From positions 2,232,001-2,296,000 of the forward strand of contig NZ_CP136624.1 in NCBI RefSeq assembly GCF_032917945.1: a stretch of DNA of 64,000 bases, written 5' to 3'. Shown in pieces: positions 36,036-44,825 of this stretch. The DNA comes from Bradyrhizobium sp. sBnM-33 (GTDB lineage: Bacteria > Pseudomonadota > Alphaproteobacteria > Rhizobiales > Xanthobacteraceae). The position numbers and the translations under genes were made by a program. Position 1 is the stretch's first letter, and each line of letters starts with the position of its first letter. The notes beneath the pieces are model-generated. The model made no database searches. It was given only the letters and a program-made list of their open reading frames with translations, and was not told the origin of the DNA.

Positions 36036-37253
36036 ATGACTGGCATCACGAAACGTTGTGTGCGCACTGCGCGATCATCCGTATTCCTCTTGACCGCGAT
36101 TTGTTGCGTTTCGTCGGCAGCCTTCGCCGAAGATTTCAAGATCGCTTTGATCACGAGCACCACAGGCGCTTTCGAGGTTTACGCAAAGCAAGCCCAGATT
36201 GGTCTGCAGCTCGGCCTAGAGTATGCCACGCAGGGCACAATGAAGGTGAATGGCCGACCAATCGTGGTGATCCAAAAGGATGACCAGTTGAAGCCCGATC
36301 GGGCACGTGCGCTGATCGAAGAATCCTTTCAGGACGATAAGGCCGACATAGCGGTCGGAAGCACCTCATCTGCAACCACCCTGGCCATGATGCCCGTTGC
36401 TGAGGAGCTCAAGAAGCCTCTCGTCGTCGACGTCGCCGGCGCCGACAGCATCACTGGTGACAAGTGGAACAGGTATGTGGTTCGCACGGGCCGAACCGTT
36501 GGGCAGGAAGCTGTAGCCTCGGCCTCGCTTCTGGCCCGGAAAGACACTTTCGTCGCAGTGCTCGCTCAAGACTATGTTTTCGGTCGCGAGAGCGCGCAGG
36601 TCTTTAAATCGGCGGCGACAAAAGCCGGCGCAACCGTCGTGGCCGAAGAGTTTCTGCCTATCAATACCACCGACTTCACTGGGGTCGCGCAGCGCGTCTT
36701 TGATGCGCTTAAGGACCGCCCAGGCAAGAAGATCTTGTGGGTCAATTGGGTCGGCACCAGCCCGATCGCAAAGATCAACGCGATGGATCCCGCTCGCTAT
36801 GGAATCGAACTAGCGACGACCGCTGCTCCGCTTCAGGGAATGGCCGCGTACAAGGGCATTCCTAACCTGATGGGCGTGACCCCCTATTACTACGAAGTCA
36901 TCAAGAACATCGAAAATGAATGGCTCGTCGCCGAGCACAAGAAGCGATTCAATTCTCCGCCCGACGTTGGAACGGCGTTCGCATTTGACGCAGCCCTGGC
37001 CATCGTCAATGCCGTCATCAAGTCAGGAGGTTCGGACTCCGAAAAGCTGGTCGCTGCCTTCGAAGGTATGTCGTTCGAGGGTTCGACCGGCCAACTCACC
37101 ATCCGCAAGGAAAATCATCAGGCACTCCATGATTTCTATGGCGTGATTTACACCACGGTGCCGGGCGTCGAATGGGCTGTGCCCAAGCTGATCAAGGCAT
37201 TTGGTGGTGACGAGTTGAACTCCGTGCTGAACTCAATGGCCAAGAGCAAATAG
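36036..37253 (+). CDS. Periplasmic amino-acid-binding protein (transporter B)
   Basis: This 405-residue binding protein has a Sec signal (RSSVFLLTAICCVSSAAFA, cleavage before EDFKIAL). The mature protein contains the HAAT ligand-binding fold with QKDDQLKPDRARALIEES and AVGSTSSATTLAMMPVAEEL. The start at 36036 is chosen because GGGGAGG lies about 9 bases before the ATG; the frame is open further upstream (35961) without signal-peptide logic. It belongs with the next four genes, and its sequence is only distantly related to the binding protein of transporter A, so a different ligand is likely. Confidence 0.9.
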   Translation: MTGITKRCVRTARSSVFLLTAICCVSSAAFAEDFKIALITSTTGAFEVYAKQAQIGLQLGLEYATQGTMKVNGRPIVVIQKDDQLKPDRARALIEESFQDDKADIAVGSTSSATTLAMMPVAEELKKPLVVDVAGADSITGDKWNRYVVRTGRTVGQEAVASASLLARKDTFVAVLAQDYVFGRESAQVFKSAATKAGATVVAEEFLPINTTDFTGVAQRVFDALKDRPGKKILWVNWVGTSPIAKINAMDPARYGIELATTAAPLQGMAAYKGIPNLMGVTPYYYEVIKNIENEWLVAEHKKRFNSPPDVGTAFAFDAALAIVNAVIKSGGSDSEKLVAAFEGMSFEGSTGQLTIRKENHQALHDFYGVIYTTVPGVEWAVPKLIKAFGGDELNSVLNSMAKSK

Positions 37254-37265
37254 GCCATAACAGCC

Positions 37266-38099
37266 ATGTCCCCCAATCGGTCCGAACGCGCAGCTTCCCT
37301 TAACGCAGGTGCCAATCCGGCAATACTTAGGACCGTCGATCTTGGCGTTTCCTTTGGAGGACATCGGGCCGTACATGCCGTCAGCTCGTCCTTCAACGGC
37401 GGTGCGCTTACCGCCATTGTTGGTCCAAACGGTGCGGGCAAAACGACTTACTTCAATCTGATCTCGGGTCAAATCGCAGCTTCCCACGGCGAAGTATGGC
37501 TTAGCGCAGAAAATGTAACAGCCTTGTCCGCAGCCCAACGGGCAAAGAGAGGGCTAGGCCGTGCATTTCAGCTTACCAATCTCTTCCCGCGCCTGACTGT
37601 CTTTGAAAATATTCGCCTGGTTGCGCAATCGATGCAAGCTGGTCGCCACTGCCATGGTCTCAATTTCTGGAGCATTTGGAGCGATGCAAGCGATCTGATC
37701 GAGCGAGCGACTGATATTCTCAAATCCGTCTCGATGGCGAATCAACTCGGTGAGCCGGTTGCCACTCTTTCGCACGGCGACCAACGTAAGTTGGAGGTTG
37801 CCATGCTCATCGCCATGGATCCGAAAGTGTACATGTTTGACGAACCAACGGCCGGCATGAGCGCCGACGAAGTTCCGGTGGTCTTGAACCTCATTCGCGA
37901 TCTGAAAGATTTGAGCCACAAGACGATACTTCTTGTCGAACATAAAATGGACGTCGTCCGCGATCTCGCCGATCGTATCATCGTCCTCCACAATGGGGAG
38001 CTCGTGGCCGACGGTAAGCCAGCCGATGTGATTGAATCGAAAATCGTACAGGAAGCTTACCTGGGCGCAAATGCCGGTTCGAGACGAGGCGCGATGTGA
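37266..38099 (+). CDS. ABC transporter ATPase, LivG-like (transporter B)
   Basis: This 277-residue ATPase has Walker A GPNGAGKTT, signature LSHGDQRKLEVAMLIAMDPK, Walker B YMFDEPTAGMSADE and H-loop VEHKMDVVRDLADRI. It starts 12 bp after the binding-protein gene and overlaps the LivF-like gene by 4 bp. The signature LSHGD is the LivG variant. Confidence 0.92.
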   Translation: MSPNRSERAASLNAGANPAILRTVDLGVSFGGHRAVHAVSSSFNGGALTAIVGPNGAGKTTYFNLISGQIAASHGEVWLSAENVTALSAAQRAKRGLGRAFQLTNLFPRLTVFENIRLVAQSMQAGRHCHGLNFWSIWSDASDLIERATDILKSVSMANQLGEPVATLSHGDQRKLEVAMLIAMDPKVYMFDEPTAGMSADEVPVVLNLIRDLKDLSHKTILLVEHKMDVVRDLADRIIVLHNGELVADGKPADVIESKIVQEAYLGANAGSRRGAM

Positions 38100-38827
38100 C
38101 GGAACTTTTGCTCAATCTTGAGAACGTTCACACCCACATTGGCTTATACCACATCCTGCAGGGGGTGGGCTTTCGCGCTCAACGCAATCGGATCACACTT
38201 CTCCTTGGAAGAAATGGTGCGGGCAAAACGACGACGCTGCGCACGATTATGGGCCTGTGGCCGGCCTCAAAAGGCCGCATAAGCTTCGCCGGCACTGACA
38301 TTGTAGGTCGCTCGACCTCAGAGATCTCGCGGCTCGGTATCGCTTATGTGCCCGAGAACATGGGCATCTTTCCTAACCTCAGTGTGAAGGAAAACATGCT
38401 CCTGGCAGCGAGAAACGCCTCGCGCGTGACAGATATCGATCAGCAGCGCCTTGAGTGGATTTTTGAACTGTTTCCGGCCGTTCATCAATTTTGGAACAGG
38501 CCGGCTGGAAAACTGTCCGGTGGTCAAAAACAAATGGTGGCAATGGCGCGGGCAATCGTCGAACCCCGAGAGCTGCTACTGATTGACGAGCCAAGCAAAG
38601 GGTTGGCGCCGGCGATCGTAAACAACATGGCTGAAGCTATGCTCAAACTGAAGCAGAGCGGAGCCAGTATATTATTGGTCGAACAGAATCTGCAGCTTGC
38701 GCGCGACGTCGGCGATGACGTGGCAATTATCGATGCCGGAAGGATCGTCCACACGGGCCCCGCGGATGAGTGCTTTGCGCGTGACGACCTCCTTAAAACG
38801 CATTTGGGTCTCGCGCTATGTCCATGA
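38096..38827 (+). CDS. ABC transporter ATPase, LivF-like (transporter B)
   Basis: This 243-residue ATPase starts at a GTG overlapping the livG stop. It has Walker A GRNGAGKTT, YVPENMGIFPNLSVKENM after the Q-loop, signature LSGGQKQMVAMARAIV, Walker B LLLIDEPSKGLAP, and VEQNLQLA. It overlaps the permease by 10 bp. Confidence 0.92.
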   Translation: MTELLLNLENVHTHIGLYHILQGVGFRAQRNRITLLLGRNGAGKTTTLRTIMGLWPASKGRISFAGTDIVGRSTSEISRLGIAYVPENMGIFPNLSVKENMLLAARNASRVTDIDQQRLEWIFELFPAVHQFWNRPAGKLSGGQKQMVAMARAIVEPRELLLIDEPSKGLAPAIVNNMAEAMLKLKQSGASILLVEQNLQLARDVGDDVAIIDAGRIVHTGPADECFARDDLLKTHLGLALCP

Positions 38828-39801
38828 ACCGATCCGACCTGATGCCCTTGGCGCTCCTGCCCATTCTTATGGGCTGCGCATATTTGGCGATCGGTAATCC
38901 GGCTGCTTGGTTCACTCTGACGATTGCTGGAGTGGCCATGGGGATGATTATCTTTACGGTCGCGTCCGGCATGACCATTGTTTTTGGTTTGATGGATGTT
39001 TTGAATTTCGGCCAGGGCATTTTCATCACTGTTGGAGCCTATCTCTCGGCGACCGTCTTCGCATCACTCAGCGGCTACGTCGTATCTCCATACCTGAGCG
39101 AGAATCTGCTCGTGATCCTGGTGGCCGTCGTAGCGGCCGTCGCTGGTGCCGGCATGTCCGGCTTTCTGTTTGAACGATTGCTGGTCAAGCCGGTCTACGG
39201 CGATCACTTGATGCAAATTCTGGTGACGACCGGAGGTCTGATCGTCGGTGAAGAGATCATCAAGATTATTTGGGGCGTACAGCAGGTAAATGTGGCGCTG
39301 CCGCCGTTTCTGAGCGGTGCCTTCGTGATCGCCGATGTCGCGATTGAACGTTATCGCGCCTTCGCATTCCTGGTTGGGGCTCTCGTCTTCTTCGGCCAGT
39401 ATCTTGTGTTCACCCGCACAAAAACCGGGCTGTTGATCCGCGCAGGGGTTCACGACCGCGAAATGGTCGAGGCTCTCGGCTACGGCGTGCGACGCCTCTT
39501 CGTCGCGACATTTGTATCAGGTTGCGCGCTTGCTGGCCTCGGCGGAGTAATGTGGGGCCTCTACCAGCAGACGCTTGTCCCCCAGATCGGGAGCCAAATG
39601 AACGTACTGGTCTTCATCGTCATCATCATCGGCGGGCTCGGATCCACCGGGGGCGCTCTCCTGGGCGCGATCTTGGTCGGGATCTGCGCGAACTACGCCA
39701 GCTTCATCGAGCCCAAGGTCGCACTATTCTCAAACATTGCTTTGATGACGACGATACTCCTTTGGCGCCCGAATGGGCTCTATCCGGCGAGTGCGCGGTG
39801 A
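38818..39801 (+). CDS. ABC permease, LivH-like (transporter B)
   Basis: This 327-residue membrane protein has at least eight hydrophobic segments. It shows FGLMDVLNFGQGIFITVGAY (LivH NFxQG motif), the long loop FTRTKTGLLIRAGVHDREMVEALGYG, and GGLGSTGGALLGAILVG. It overlaps genes on both sides (10 bp and 4 bp), indicating one tightly coupled operon. It is longer than LivH of transporter A, mainly in the first 30 residues and between segments. Confidence 0.92.
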   Translation: MSMNRSDLMPLALLPILMGCAYLAIGNPAAWFTLTIAGVAMGMIIFTVASGMTIVFGLMDVLNFGQGIFITVGAYLSATVFASLSGYVVSPYLSENLLVILVAVVAAVAGAGMSGFLFERLLVKPVYGDHLMQILVTTGGLIVGEEIIKIIWGVQQVNVALPPFLSGAFVIADVAIERYRAFAFLVGALVFFGQYLVFTRTKTGLLIRAGVHDREMVEALGYGVRRLFVATFVSGCALAGLGGVMWGLYQQTLVPQIGSQMNVLVFIVIIIGGLGSTGGALLGAILVGICANYASFIEPKVALFSNIALMTTILLWRPNGLYPASAR

Positions 39802-40949
39802 CTACGTCGATCGATTGGACACGCCTGATATCCAGAGACCGGCCAGGAAGCCGGCTTCTGATCATACTGCTGATCGCAATCATTGCCGTGCTCCTCGTAG
39901 CGCCGTTCGCGTTAACCGGGGCAAAGGCGATCAGCATTTGCGTTAAGATCATGATCTTCGCGGTTCTTGTTGCAAGCTTCGATCTGCTGCTCGGCTATAC
40001 CGGCATCGTAAGTTTCGCCCATACGGTGTTCTTCGGGACCGGCGCCTACGGGGTCGGTATCGCCATCATCAGATTGGGGGCGAGCTGGACCTCCCTAGCC
40101 GTTGGCGCGAGCGCGGCAATCGTTGTATCCGTCTTGCTTGCGCTTGTCATCGGCTTGTTCTCGCTGCGAGTGCGAGCGATATTCTTCTCTATGATCACGC
40201 TGGCACTGTCGGCGGCGGCCCAAACACTTGCAACTCAGTTGTCCAATCTGACTGGCGGGGAAGATGGCATTATCTTCCGGTTGCCGCCTGCTTTGATGCC
40301 AAGCTTCCGCCTGTTGGATACAAAGATCTTCGGGCTTACCATCGACGGCAAAGTCGTCTGCTACTATTTCATTTTTGCGATGAGCGTGACATTCGTTCTC
40401 GCGCTGCTCCGTATCGTGAATTCACCGTTCGGACGTGTGCTGCTCGCTATCCGCGATAACGAATTCAGAGCGGAAGCGATCGGCTATCCGGTTTTTGTCT
40501 TTCGAACGCTGTCCAACGTCGTTGCTGCCGTGTTTTCCTGCCTGGCTGGTGTCATGCTGTCGCTGTGGCTTCGTTACACCGGCCCGGACGCCTCGCTCTC
40601 GTTCGAAATCATGCTCGATATCCTCATGATAGTCATCATCGGCGGGGTCGGAACGATCTACGGCAGTATCGTGGGAGCGGCCGCGTTTTTAGTGGCGCAA
40701 GGTTATCTGCAGGATCTACTGAAAGGCGCGAGCGCGGCATTAGGCTCATTGCCGGGAATCGGCCAGGTGCTGTCCCCGGATCGCTGGATGTTGTGGCTCG
40801 GACTGCTTTTCATTCTGGCAGTCTATTACTTCCCAACCGGAATCGTTGGAGTGTTGCGTCGTCCCGCGCGGAGGCTGGATTCCAGCAGCAAGCCATCCGC
40901 CAAGGAGCGCCTCAGCATTGTCTATCGCTGGATGGGACGCGCGAGATGA
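39798..40949 (+). CDS. ABC permease, LivM-like (transporter B)
   Basis: This 383-residue membrane protein starts at the GTG overlapping the livH stop (GTGA). It shows LLGYTGIVSFAHTVFFGTGA, the ATPase-contact loop FGRVLLAIRDNEFRAEAIGY and IGGVGTIYGSIVGAA. The C-terminal hydrophilic tail is about 35 residues. Its stop overlaps the COG0523 gene start (ATGA), so the GTPase and the transporter are translationally coupled. Confidence 0.92.
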   Translation: MTTSIDWTRLISRDRPGSRLLIILLIAIIAVLLVAPFALTGAKAISICVKIMIFAVLVASFDLLLGYTGIVSFAHTVFFGTGAYGVGIAIIRLGASWTSLAVGASAAIVVSVLLALVIGLFSLRVRAIFFSMITLALSAAAQTLATQLSNLTGGEDGIIFRLPPALMPSFRLLDTKIFGLTIDGKVVCYYFIFAMSVTFVLALLRIVNSPFGRVLLAIRDNEFRAEAIGYPVFVFRTLSNVVAAVFSCLAGVMLSLWLRYTGPDASLSFEIMLDILMIVIIGGVGTIYGSIVGAAAFLVAQGYLQDLLKGASAALGSLPGIGQVLSPDRWMLWLGLLFILAVYYFPTGIVGVLRRPARRLDSSSKPSAKERLSIVYRWMGRAR

Positions 40950-41935
40950 TGCTTCCAGTGACCATCGTCTGCGGGTTTCTCGGCGCGGGCAAGACAACGC
41001 TCATCAATCATCTCTTGCATAACCCTGGATCCGAACGTCTTGCCGTGCTGGTCAACGATTTTGGTGCGATTAATATTGATCAAGACCTCATCAAGGTCGA
41101 GACTGAAAATCAGATAGAGCTGAGCAACGGTTGCGTTTGTTGTTCAATCCGAGACGACCTGGCGTCTGGTTTGGTTTCGGTCAGCCGTCTTTCGAGCAAG
41201 TTCACACGGGTCCTGCTCGAGTGCAGCGGTGTATCTCATCCCGCTGGCGTATTGAGAGTCTTCGACAGCGATCCTATCAGAGCGCAGTTCTATGTAGATG
41301 GCCTATTCTGTTTGATCGATACATCCAACATACTCGAGCTCGACTACCAAAGCACGGAGCTTGCAATCGATCAAGCGGCCATGTCCGATCTGGTCTTGTT
41401 GAATAAGACCGATTTAGTGCCGGAGGCGGTTCAGCTCGAAGTCAGGCAAATGCTTCAAGCAGCTCAACGCAGCATGAAGCTGTTGGATGTTGTGAATGCG
41501 CAGGTCTCACCTGAAATTCTTTTTGGTCCGACGGAACAAGTCCGACACAGAGCTCGAGGGGCGGTGCAGGGTAAGCACTCGGATGTTTACGAAAGCGCCT
41601 CCTTTTACTGGGATGCTCCAATTCGTGCTGAAGCCTTCAGACGGTTTGCCGAGGCTCTCCCGTCCCAAATTCTGCGCGGCAAGGGCTTGTTGAGTCTGAC
41701 GATCAAGGACCAAGAGCGCCCGTCACGGGGCATCTTTCAATTCGTAGGAAAGCGATCTTCCGTCGAACTGGGGAGCGCGGAAGGTCCTGAGAGAAGCCAG
41801 GTCGTATTGATCGCCCGGCGAGGAGAACTCGACAGGAGCGCGATTGACGCGGCTCTTGACCTGTGCCCCGGTGCGCGTGCCGCCCTACCAATCGCGCAGC
41901 GCCGGCGTCCAAGGCGTCCGAAGATTTGCGAATAG
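40946..41935 (+). CDS. COG0523/CobW-family GTPase, putative metallochaperone (module 1)
   Basis: This 329-residue cytosolic P-loop GTPase has Walker A GFLGAGKTT (10-18), the family's metal-binding CXCC motif in NGCVCCSI (63-66), a Walker B-like LLECSGVSHP, and NKTD for guanine recognition. The C-terminal CobW_C domain runs from about residue 235 (ILRGKGLLSL, FQFVGKRSSVEL). COG0523 proteins bind Zn or similar metals and are thought to deliver them to partner metalloenzymes. It overlaps livM of transporter B and is followed after 28 bp by a metal-dependent amidohydrolase, which is the obvious candidate client. A paralogous pair exists in module 2. The metal identity is not determined by the sequence. 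Confidence 0.88.
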   Translation: MMLPVTIVCGFLGAGKTTLINHLLHNPGSERLAVLVNDFGAINIDQDLIKVETENQIELSNGCVCCSIRDDLASGLVSVSRLSSKFTRVLLECSGVSHPAGVLRVFDSDPIRAQFYVDGLFCLIDTSNILELDYQSTELAIDQAAMSDLVLLNKTDLVPEAVQLEVRQMLQAAQRSMKLLDVVNAQVSPEILFGPTEQVRHRARGAVQGKHSDVYESASFYWDAPIRAEAFRRFAEALPSQILRGKGLLSLTIKDQERPSRGIFQFVGKRSSVELGSAEGPERSQVVLIARRGELDRSAIDAALDLCPGARAALPIAQRRRPRRPKICE

Positions 41936-41963
41936 AAACCATAATCGAAGAAGGGTGGTCCAA

Positions 41964-43613
41964 ATGAAGACAGCTGACCGAATATTCTTTGGCGGCCCGA
42001 TCCGGACCATGGACCCAGCGAAACCGATCGCCGAGGCCGTTGCGGTTCGAGAAGGCAGGGTTCTGGCGGTCGGCTCTAAGGCGGACATCGAAAGGCTCGC
42101 GGCCGCCGATACGATCAGGAGCGATCTTGGTGGAAGGGCAATGCTGCCCGGCTTCGTCGAGGCCCATAGCCATCCCATGATGAGTGCGCTGGCTTGGGGC
42201 GACCCTGTCGTCGATATTCGAGCGGTTCATGAGCCGACGTTTTCCGCGGTGATTGCGAAGATGCGTCGACGTGTTGCGAAGGCGAAGCCTGATGAAATCA
42301 TCTGGTTTCTTGGACTTGATCCGCAACTGCATGAGGGCATGGAAGAGCCGTCCCGCGAACTTCTCGACGACATAGCCCCCAACAATCCGATCGTTGTTCA
42401 GACAATCAACTTTCACGGAGTGTTCATAAACACTAAAGCCCTCGCCGCTTTTGGAATCGGCGCTGACTACAAACCGCCACTTGGCGGAAAGGTGTTCGAC
42501 GCAGCAGACGGGCTTCCTTGGAAGTTTGCCGAGACTTCGGCATGGCAACTGTGCAACCGCTTTTACGAGGTCTGCGGCGAAGAGCGAAAAAAGCGTAGCT
42601 TCGAGGAGTGGGTGCAGAAGTTCGTGCGAGCAGGATATACCACCACGTCAGAGATCATGATTGAGCCTGGCGCGGGCCCAATGCTCTACGCTCTGGTAAA
42701 ATCGCGCCGAAACCCGCTCCGTATTGTAGGATACGAAGCGAAACATCTGGGCGGTGAGGTGACCGTTGCCCGCAATTTTGGCGACGACGATTTCCGGATG
42801 ATTGGCACCAAGCTCCACGCGGACGGCTCCGTCCTGTTGGGCAACGTCTGGACCACAAGCCCCTACCTGAACAACAAGATGACACTCAAAGGAATGGGGT
42901 TGCCTGAGAATAGCACGGGGCATTCCAACATTTCAGAAGAGAAATTGCACGAATTGGTCGCCAAATACGTGAGTGAGGGCTGGCAGATGTCGGTCCACGC
43001 CCATGGCGATCGGACCATCGACATGGTCCTCAATGTCTATGAGAGGGTTATCGAGAGGGTCGGCGCTCAGAAGGTGTCCGGGCCGCTTCGCATTGAGCAC
43101 TGCGGGATCATGCGCGAGGATCAGATCGATCGTGCCGTTCGACTGAACGTCGTTTGCTCTTATTTCTTGCCTTACGTCCACTACTGGGGCGAAGCGCTCC
43201 GCGACTATCTGCTTGGCGAAGAGCGCGCGGCTCGCTTCGCTCCGTCAGGCTCGGCGTCAAGAAAGGGCATGCGGGTCTCCTATCACTGCGATTCTCCAAT
43301 GACGTGGCCAGATGCGCTTGTTTGCCTGAATGTCGCTGTCAACCGAAGCACAATGAAGGGCGCAGTCCTTGGCCCTGAGCAGCGCGTGTCCATGGAAGAA
43401 GCGCTGAAGGCGATCACGATCGACGCGGCATATCAACTGCAGATGGACGATAGAATCGGGAGTATTGCCTCCGGCAAATTTGCAGATTTCGTCATTCTTG
43501 ATCGAGATCCCGTTGTCTGTGAAACCGACCGAATTCTTCAGATTTCGATCGTCGGGACAGTCGTCGGCGGAGTCGATACCGGCGATTTCTTTCGAGTTTC
43601 GTCGCGGAATTAA
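41964..43613 (+). CDS. YtcJ-type metal-dependent amidohydrolase (module 1)
   Basis: This 549-residue cytosolic member of the amidohydrolase_3 family (YtcJ/N-substituted formamide deformylase-like) starts at ATG 41964 behind AAGAAGGG. It has a beta-sandwich strand (MKTADRIFFGGPIRTMDP), the metal-binding HxH in GFVEAHSHP (about residues 61-69), VHAHGDRTIDMVLNVYE, RIEHCGIM, and the catalytic-Asp region SYHCDSPMTWPDALVC, ending with KAITIDAAYQLQMDD..GSI..GKFADFVIL. It hydrolyses an amide or similar bond; the true substrate is unknown. It is 43 percent-range similar by eye to the module 2 enzyme across the whole length (shared GDPV.DIRAVH, PSR..LD.IAP.NP). It is probably the last gene of the module 1 operon. 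Confidence 0.85.
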   Translation: MKTADRIFFGGPIRTMDPAKPIAEAVAVREGRVLAVGSKADIERLAAADTIRSDLGGRAMLPGFVEAHSHPMMSALAWGDPVVDIRAVHEPTFSAVIAKMRRRVAKAKPDEIIWFLGLDPQLHEGMEEPSRELLDDIAPNNPIVVQTINFHGVFINTKALAAFGIGADYKPPLGGKVFDAADGLPWKFAETSAWQLCNRFYEVCGEERKKRSFEEWVQKFVRAGYTTTSEIMIEPGAGPMLYALVKSRRNPLRIVGYEAKHLGGEVTVARNFGDDDFRMIGTKLHADGSVLLGNVWTTSPYLNNKMTLKGMGLPENSTGHSNISEEKLHELVAKYVSEGWQMSVHAHGDRTIDMVLNVYERVIERVGAQKVSGPLRIEHCGIMREDQIDRAVRLNVVCSYFLPYVHYWGEALRDYLLGEERAARFAPSGSASRKGMRVSYHCDSPMTWPDALVCLNVAVNRSTMKGAVLGPEQRVSMEEALKAITIDAAYQLQMDDRIGSIASGKFADFVILDRDPVVCETDRILQISIVGTVVGGVDTGDFFRVSSRN

Positions 43614-43942
43614 CTGACCCAGGTGGCTGACAAGATCGACGTAGGTACTGCACGCGGTCCATGGGGCGTATGGCCGCCGCTCGAAAGCGCTTCCTCCCAG
43701 ACTGGCGCCATTTTCGCGATGGCCCTGTTTTTTTGTTCAGACCATCCAACCCATTGATCGACAACAGTAGTTGCTCGGTTGCCCCCGCCGCCTACCAAGG
43801 ACGGCCGGCGGTGATTCGTACCAGGCGACGCCGTGCAGATTGCTCTGCAATTTGAGTGTGGTGAGACGTTCGTCGGTTCAAGCCGCCGGCGATTATCGGC
43901 TCTTGAAGGACGCGTAAACAGTGACGCCTCTGCCGTTCGTCT
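43614..43942. other. Convergent intergenic region between module 1 and regulator 2
   Basis: About 330 bp lie between two convergent genes. I see no convincing gene. It contains a possible terminator at 43706-43734. Confidence 0.5.
43706..43734 (+). terminator. Possible rho-independent terminator after module 1
   Basis: GCCAT / ATGGC forms a short stem around TTTCGCG and is followed within three bases by seven T residues. The stem is weak (about five pairs), so this is tentative. Confidence 0.4.
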
Positions 43943-44605
43943 TCAATAGCTCGGAGGCGTGATGGCCCATACGACCACGCATTCTCGTTTGTTGGTGTTT
44001 GCGTAACGATGGGGAAGGTCGCTTGCGAATGCAAAACTATCGCCTTCGCGTAGAACCACATGACGCTCGCCGATCCAAAGGTCGAGCTCACCTGAAATCA
44101 CATATCCCGCTTCCTCACCCTGATGCGTGTAGGGTTCTTTGCCGCTTTCGGAGCCAGGAGGGAATGTGCATCTCAGAAGCTCGAGCTGCCGGCCAAGATT
44201 GGGGGACAGAAGCTCATCAGTAATGCCACCTACGAAGGTCAGTTTCCGTCGTGAGCTTGCTCTTACAACATAGTCACGCAAATCGCTGTCATCATCGGCC
44301 TTCGGCGGAAAAAACCAGCTGATTGTGACCCCCAACGCCCGGCTGATACTATGAAGAGCTTTCACCGAAGGGCTCGAGACCCCACGCTCGATCTGACTGA
44401 GATATCCCTTTGACAAGCCCGCGGCGTCGCTAAGTGCGTCGAGCGTGATGCCACGCGCCTTGCGTAGGTTCTTGATTTCTCCTCCGATACGGTCGCCGAC
44501 ATTGAGCAATTCTTCCACGTTGACGGGTTGCTCAGCCTGCTCTGCCAGTCCCTCCAGATTGGAAGGGCGCAGCATTTTGGGCGGCGTCCTGATCATCGAA
44601 CTCAT
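43943..44605 (-). CDS. XRE-family regulator with C-terminal cupin domain (module 2)
   Basis: This 220-residue paralogue of the protein at 25997-26617 has the helix-turn-helix ITLDALSDAAGLSKGYLSQI (about residues 55-75), then LHSISRALGVTISWFF, and the cupin barrel with YTHQGEEAGYVISGELDLWI, then LREGDSFAFASDLPHRYANT. ATG 44605 is chosen because AAGGAG lies 6 bases upstream; the open frame extends to 44650. It is divergent from the second flavoprotein operon, with a palindrome and a tandem duplication between them. It probably senses the pathway substrate or product and controls the divergent operon (inference from layout). Confidence 0.88.
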   Translation of the reverse strand: MSSMIRTPPKMLRPSNLEGLAEQAEQPVNVEELLNVGDRIGGEIKNLRKARGITLDALSDAAGLSKGYLSQIERGVSSPSVKALHSISRALGVTISWFFPPKADDDSDLRDYVVRASSRRKLTFVGGITDELLSPNLGRQLELLRCTFPPGSESGKEPYTHQGEEAGYVISGELDLWIGERHVVLREGDSFAFASDLPHRYANTNKRECVVVWAITPPSY

Positions 44606-44691
44606 GTTCGCTCCTTGAATCGATCGAGTGCAGGCGTGGGACGGGATCAATTCCGCTTATCTCTGCTGAGCCTAAGCAAGCCGTGCACTTG

Positions 44692-44729
44692 ATCCTTTCG
44701 CATAGATTCTATCCTTTCGCATAGATTCT
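44692..44729. repeat. Perfect 19-bp tandem duplication in the divergent control region
   Basis: ATCCTTTCGCATAGATTCT occurs at 44692-44710 and immediately again at 44711-44729. Confidence 0.9.
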
Positions 44730-44782
44730 CCTGCCAACAAAACGCACTAAAGTGTCATTTCTCTATTGCAATATTCACTTTT

Positions 44783-44798
44783 GTAGATTTCAATCTAC
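44783..44798. promoter_or_regulatory. Candidate operator upstream of the second flavoprotein gene
   Basis: GTAGATT-TC-AATCTAC is a perfect 7-bp inverted repeat with a 2-bp spacer, 28 bp before the ATG at 44826. It partly echoes the ATAGATTCT of the tandem repeat just upstream. It is likely a binding site for the divergent XRE-cupin regulator. Confidence 0.5.
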
Positions 44799-44825
44799 GA
44801 CAATTCATCTCGTGGGACGGTAAGA

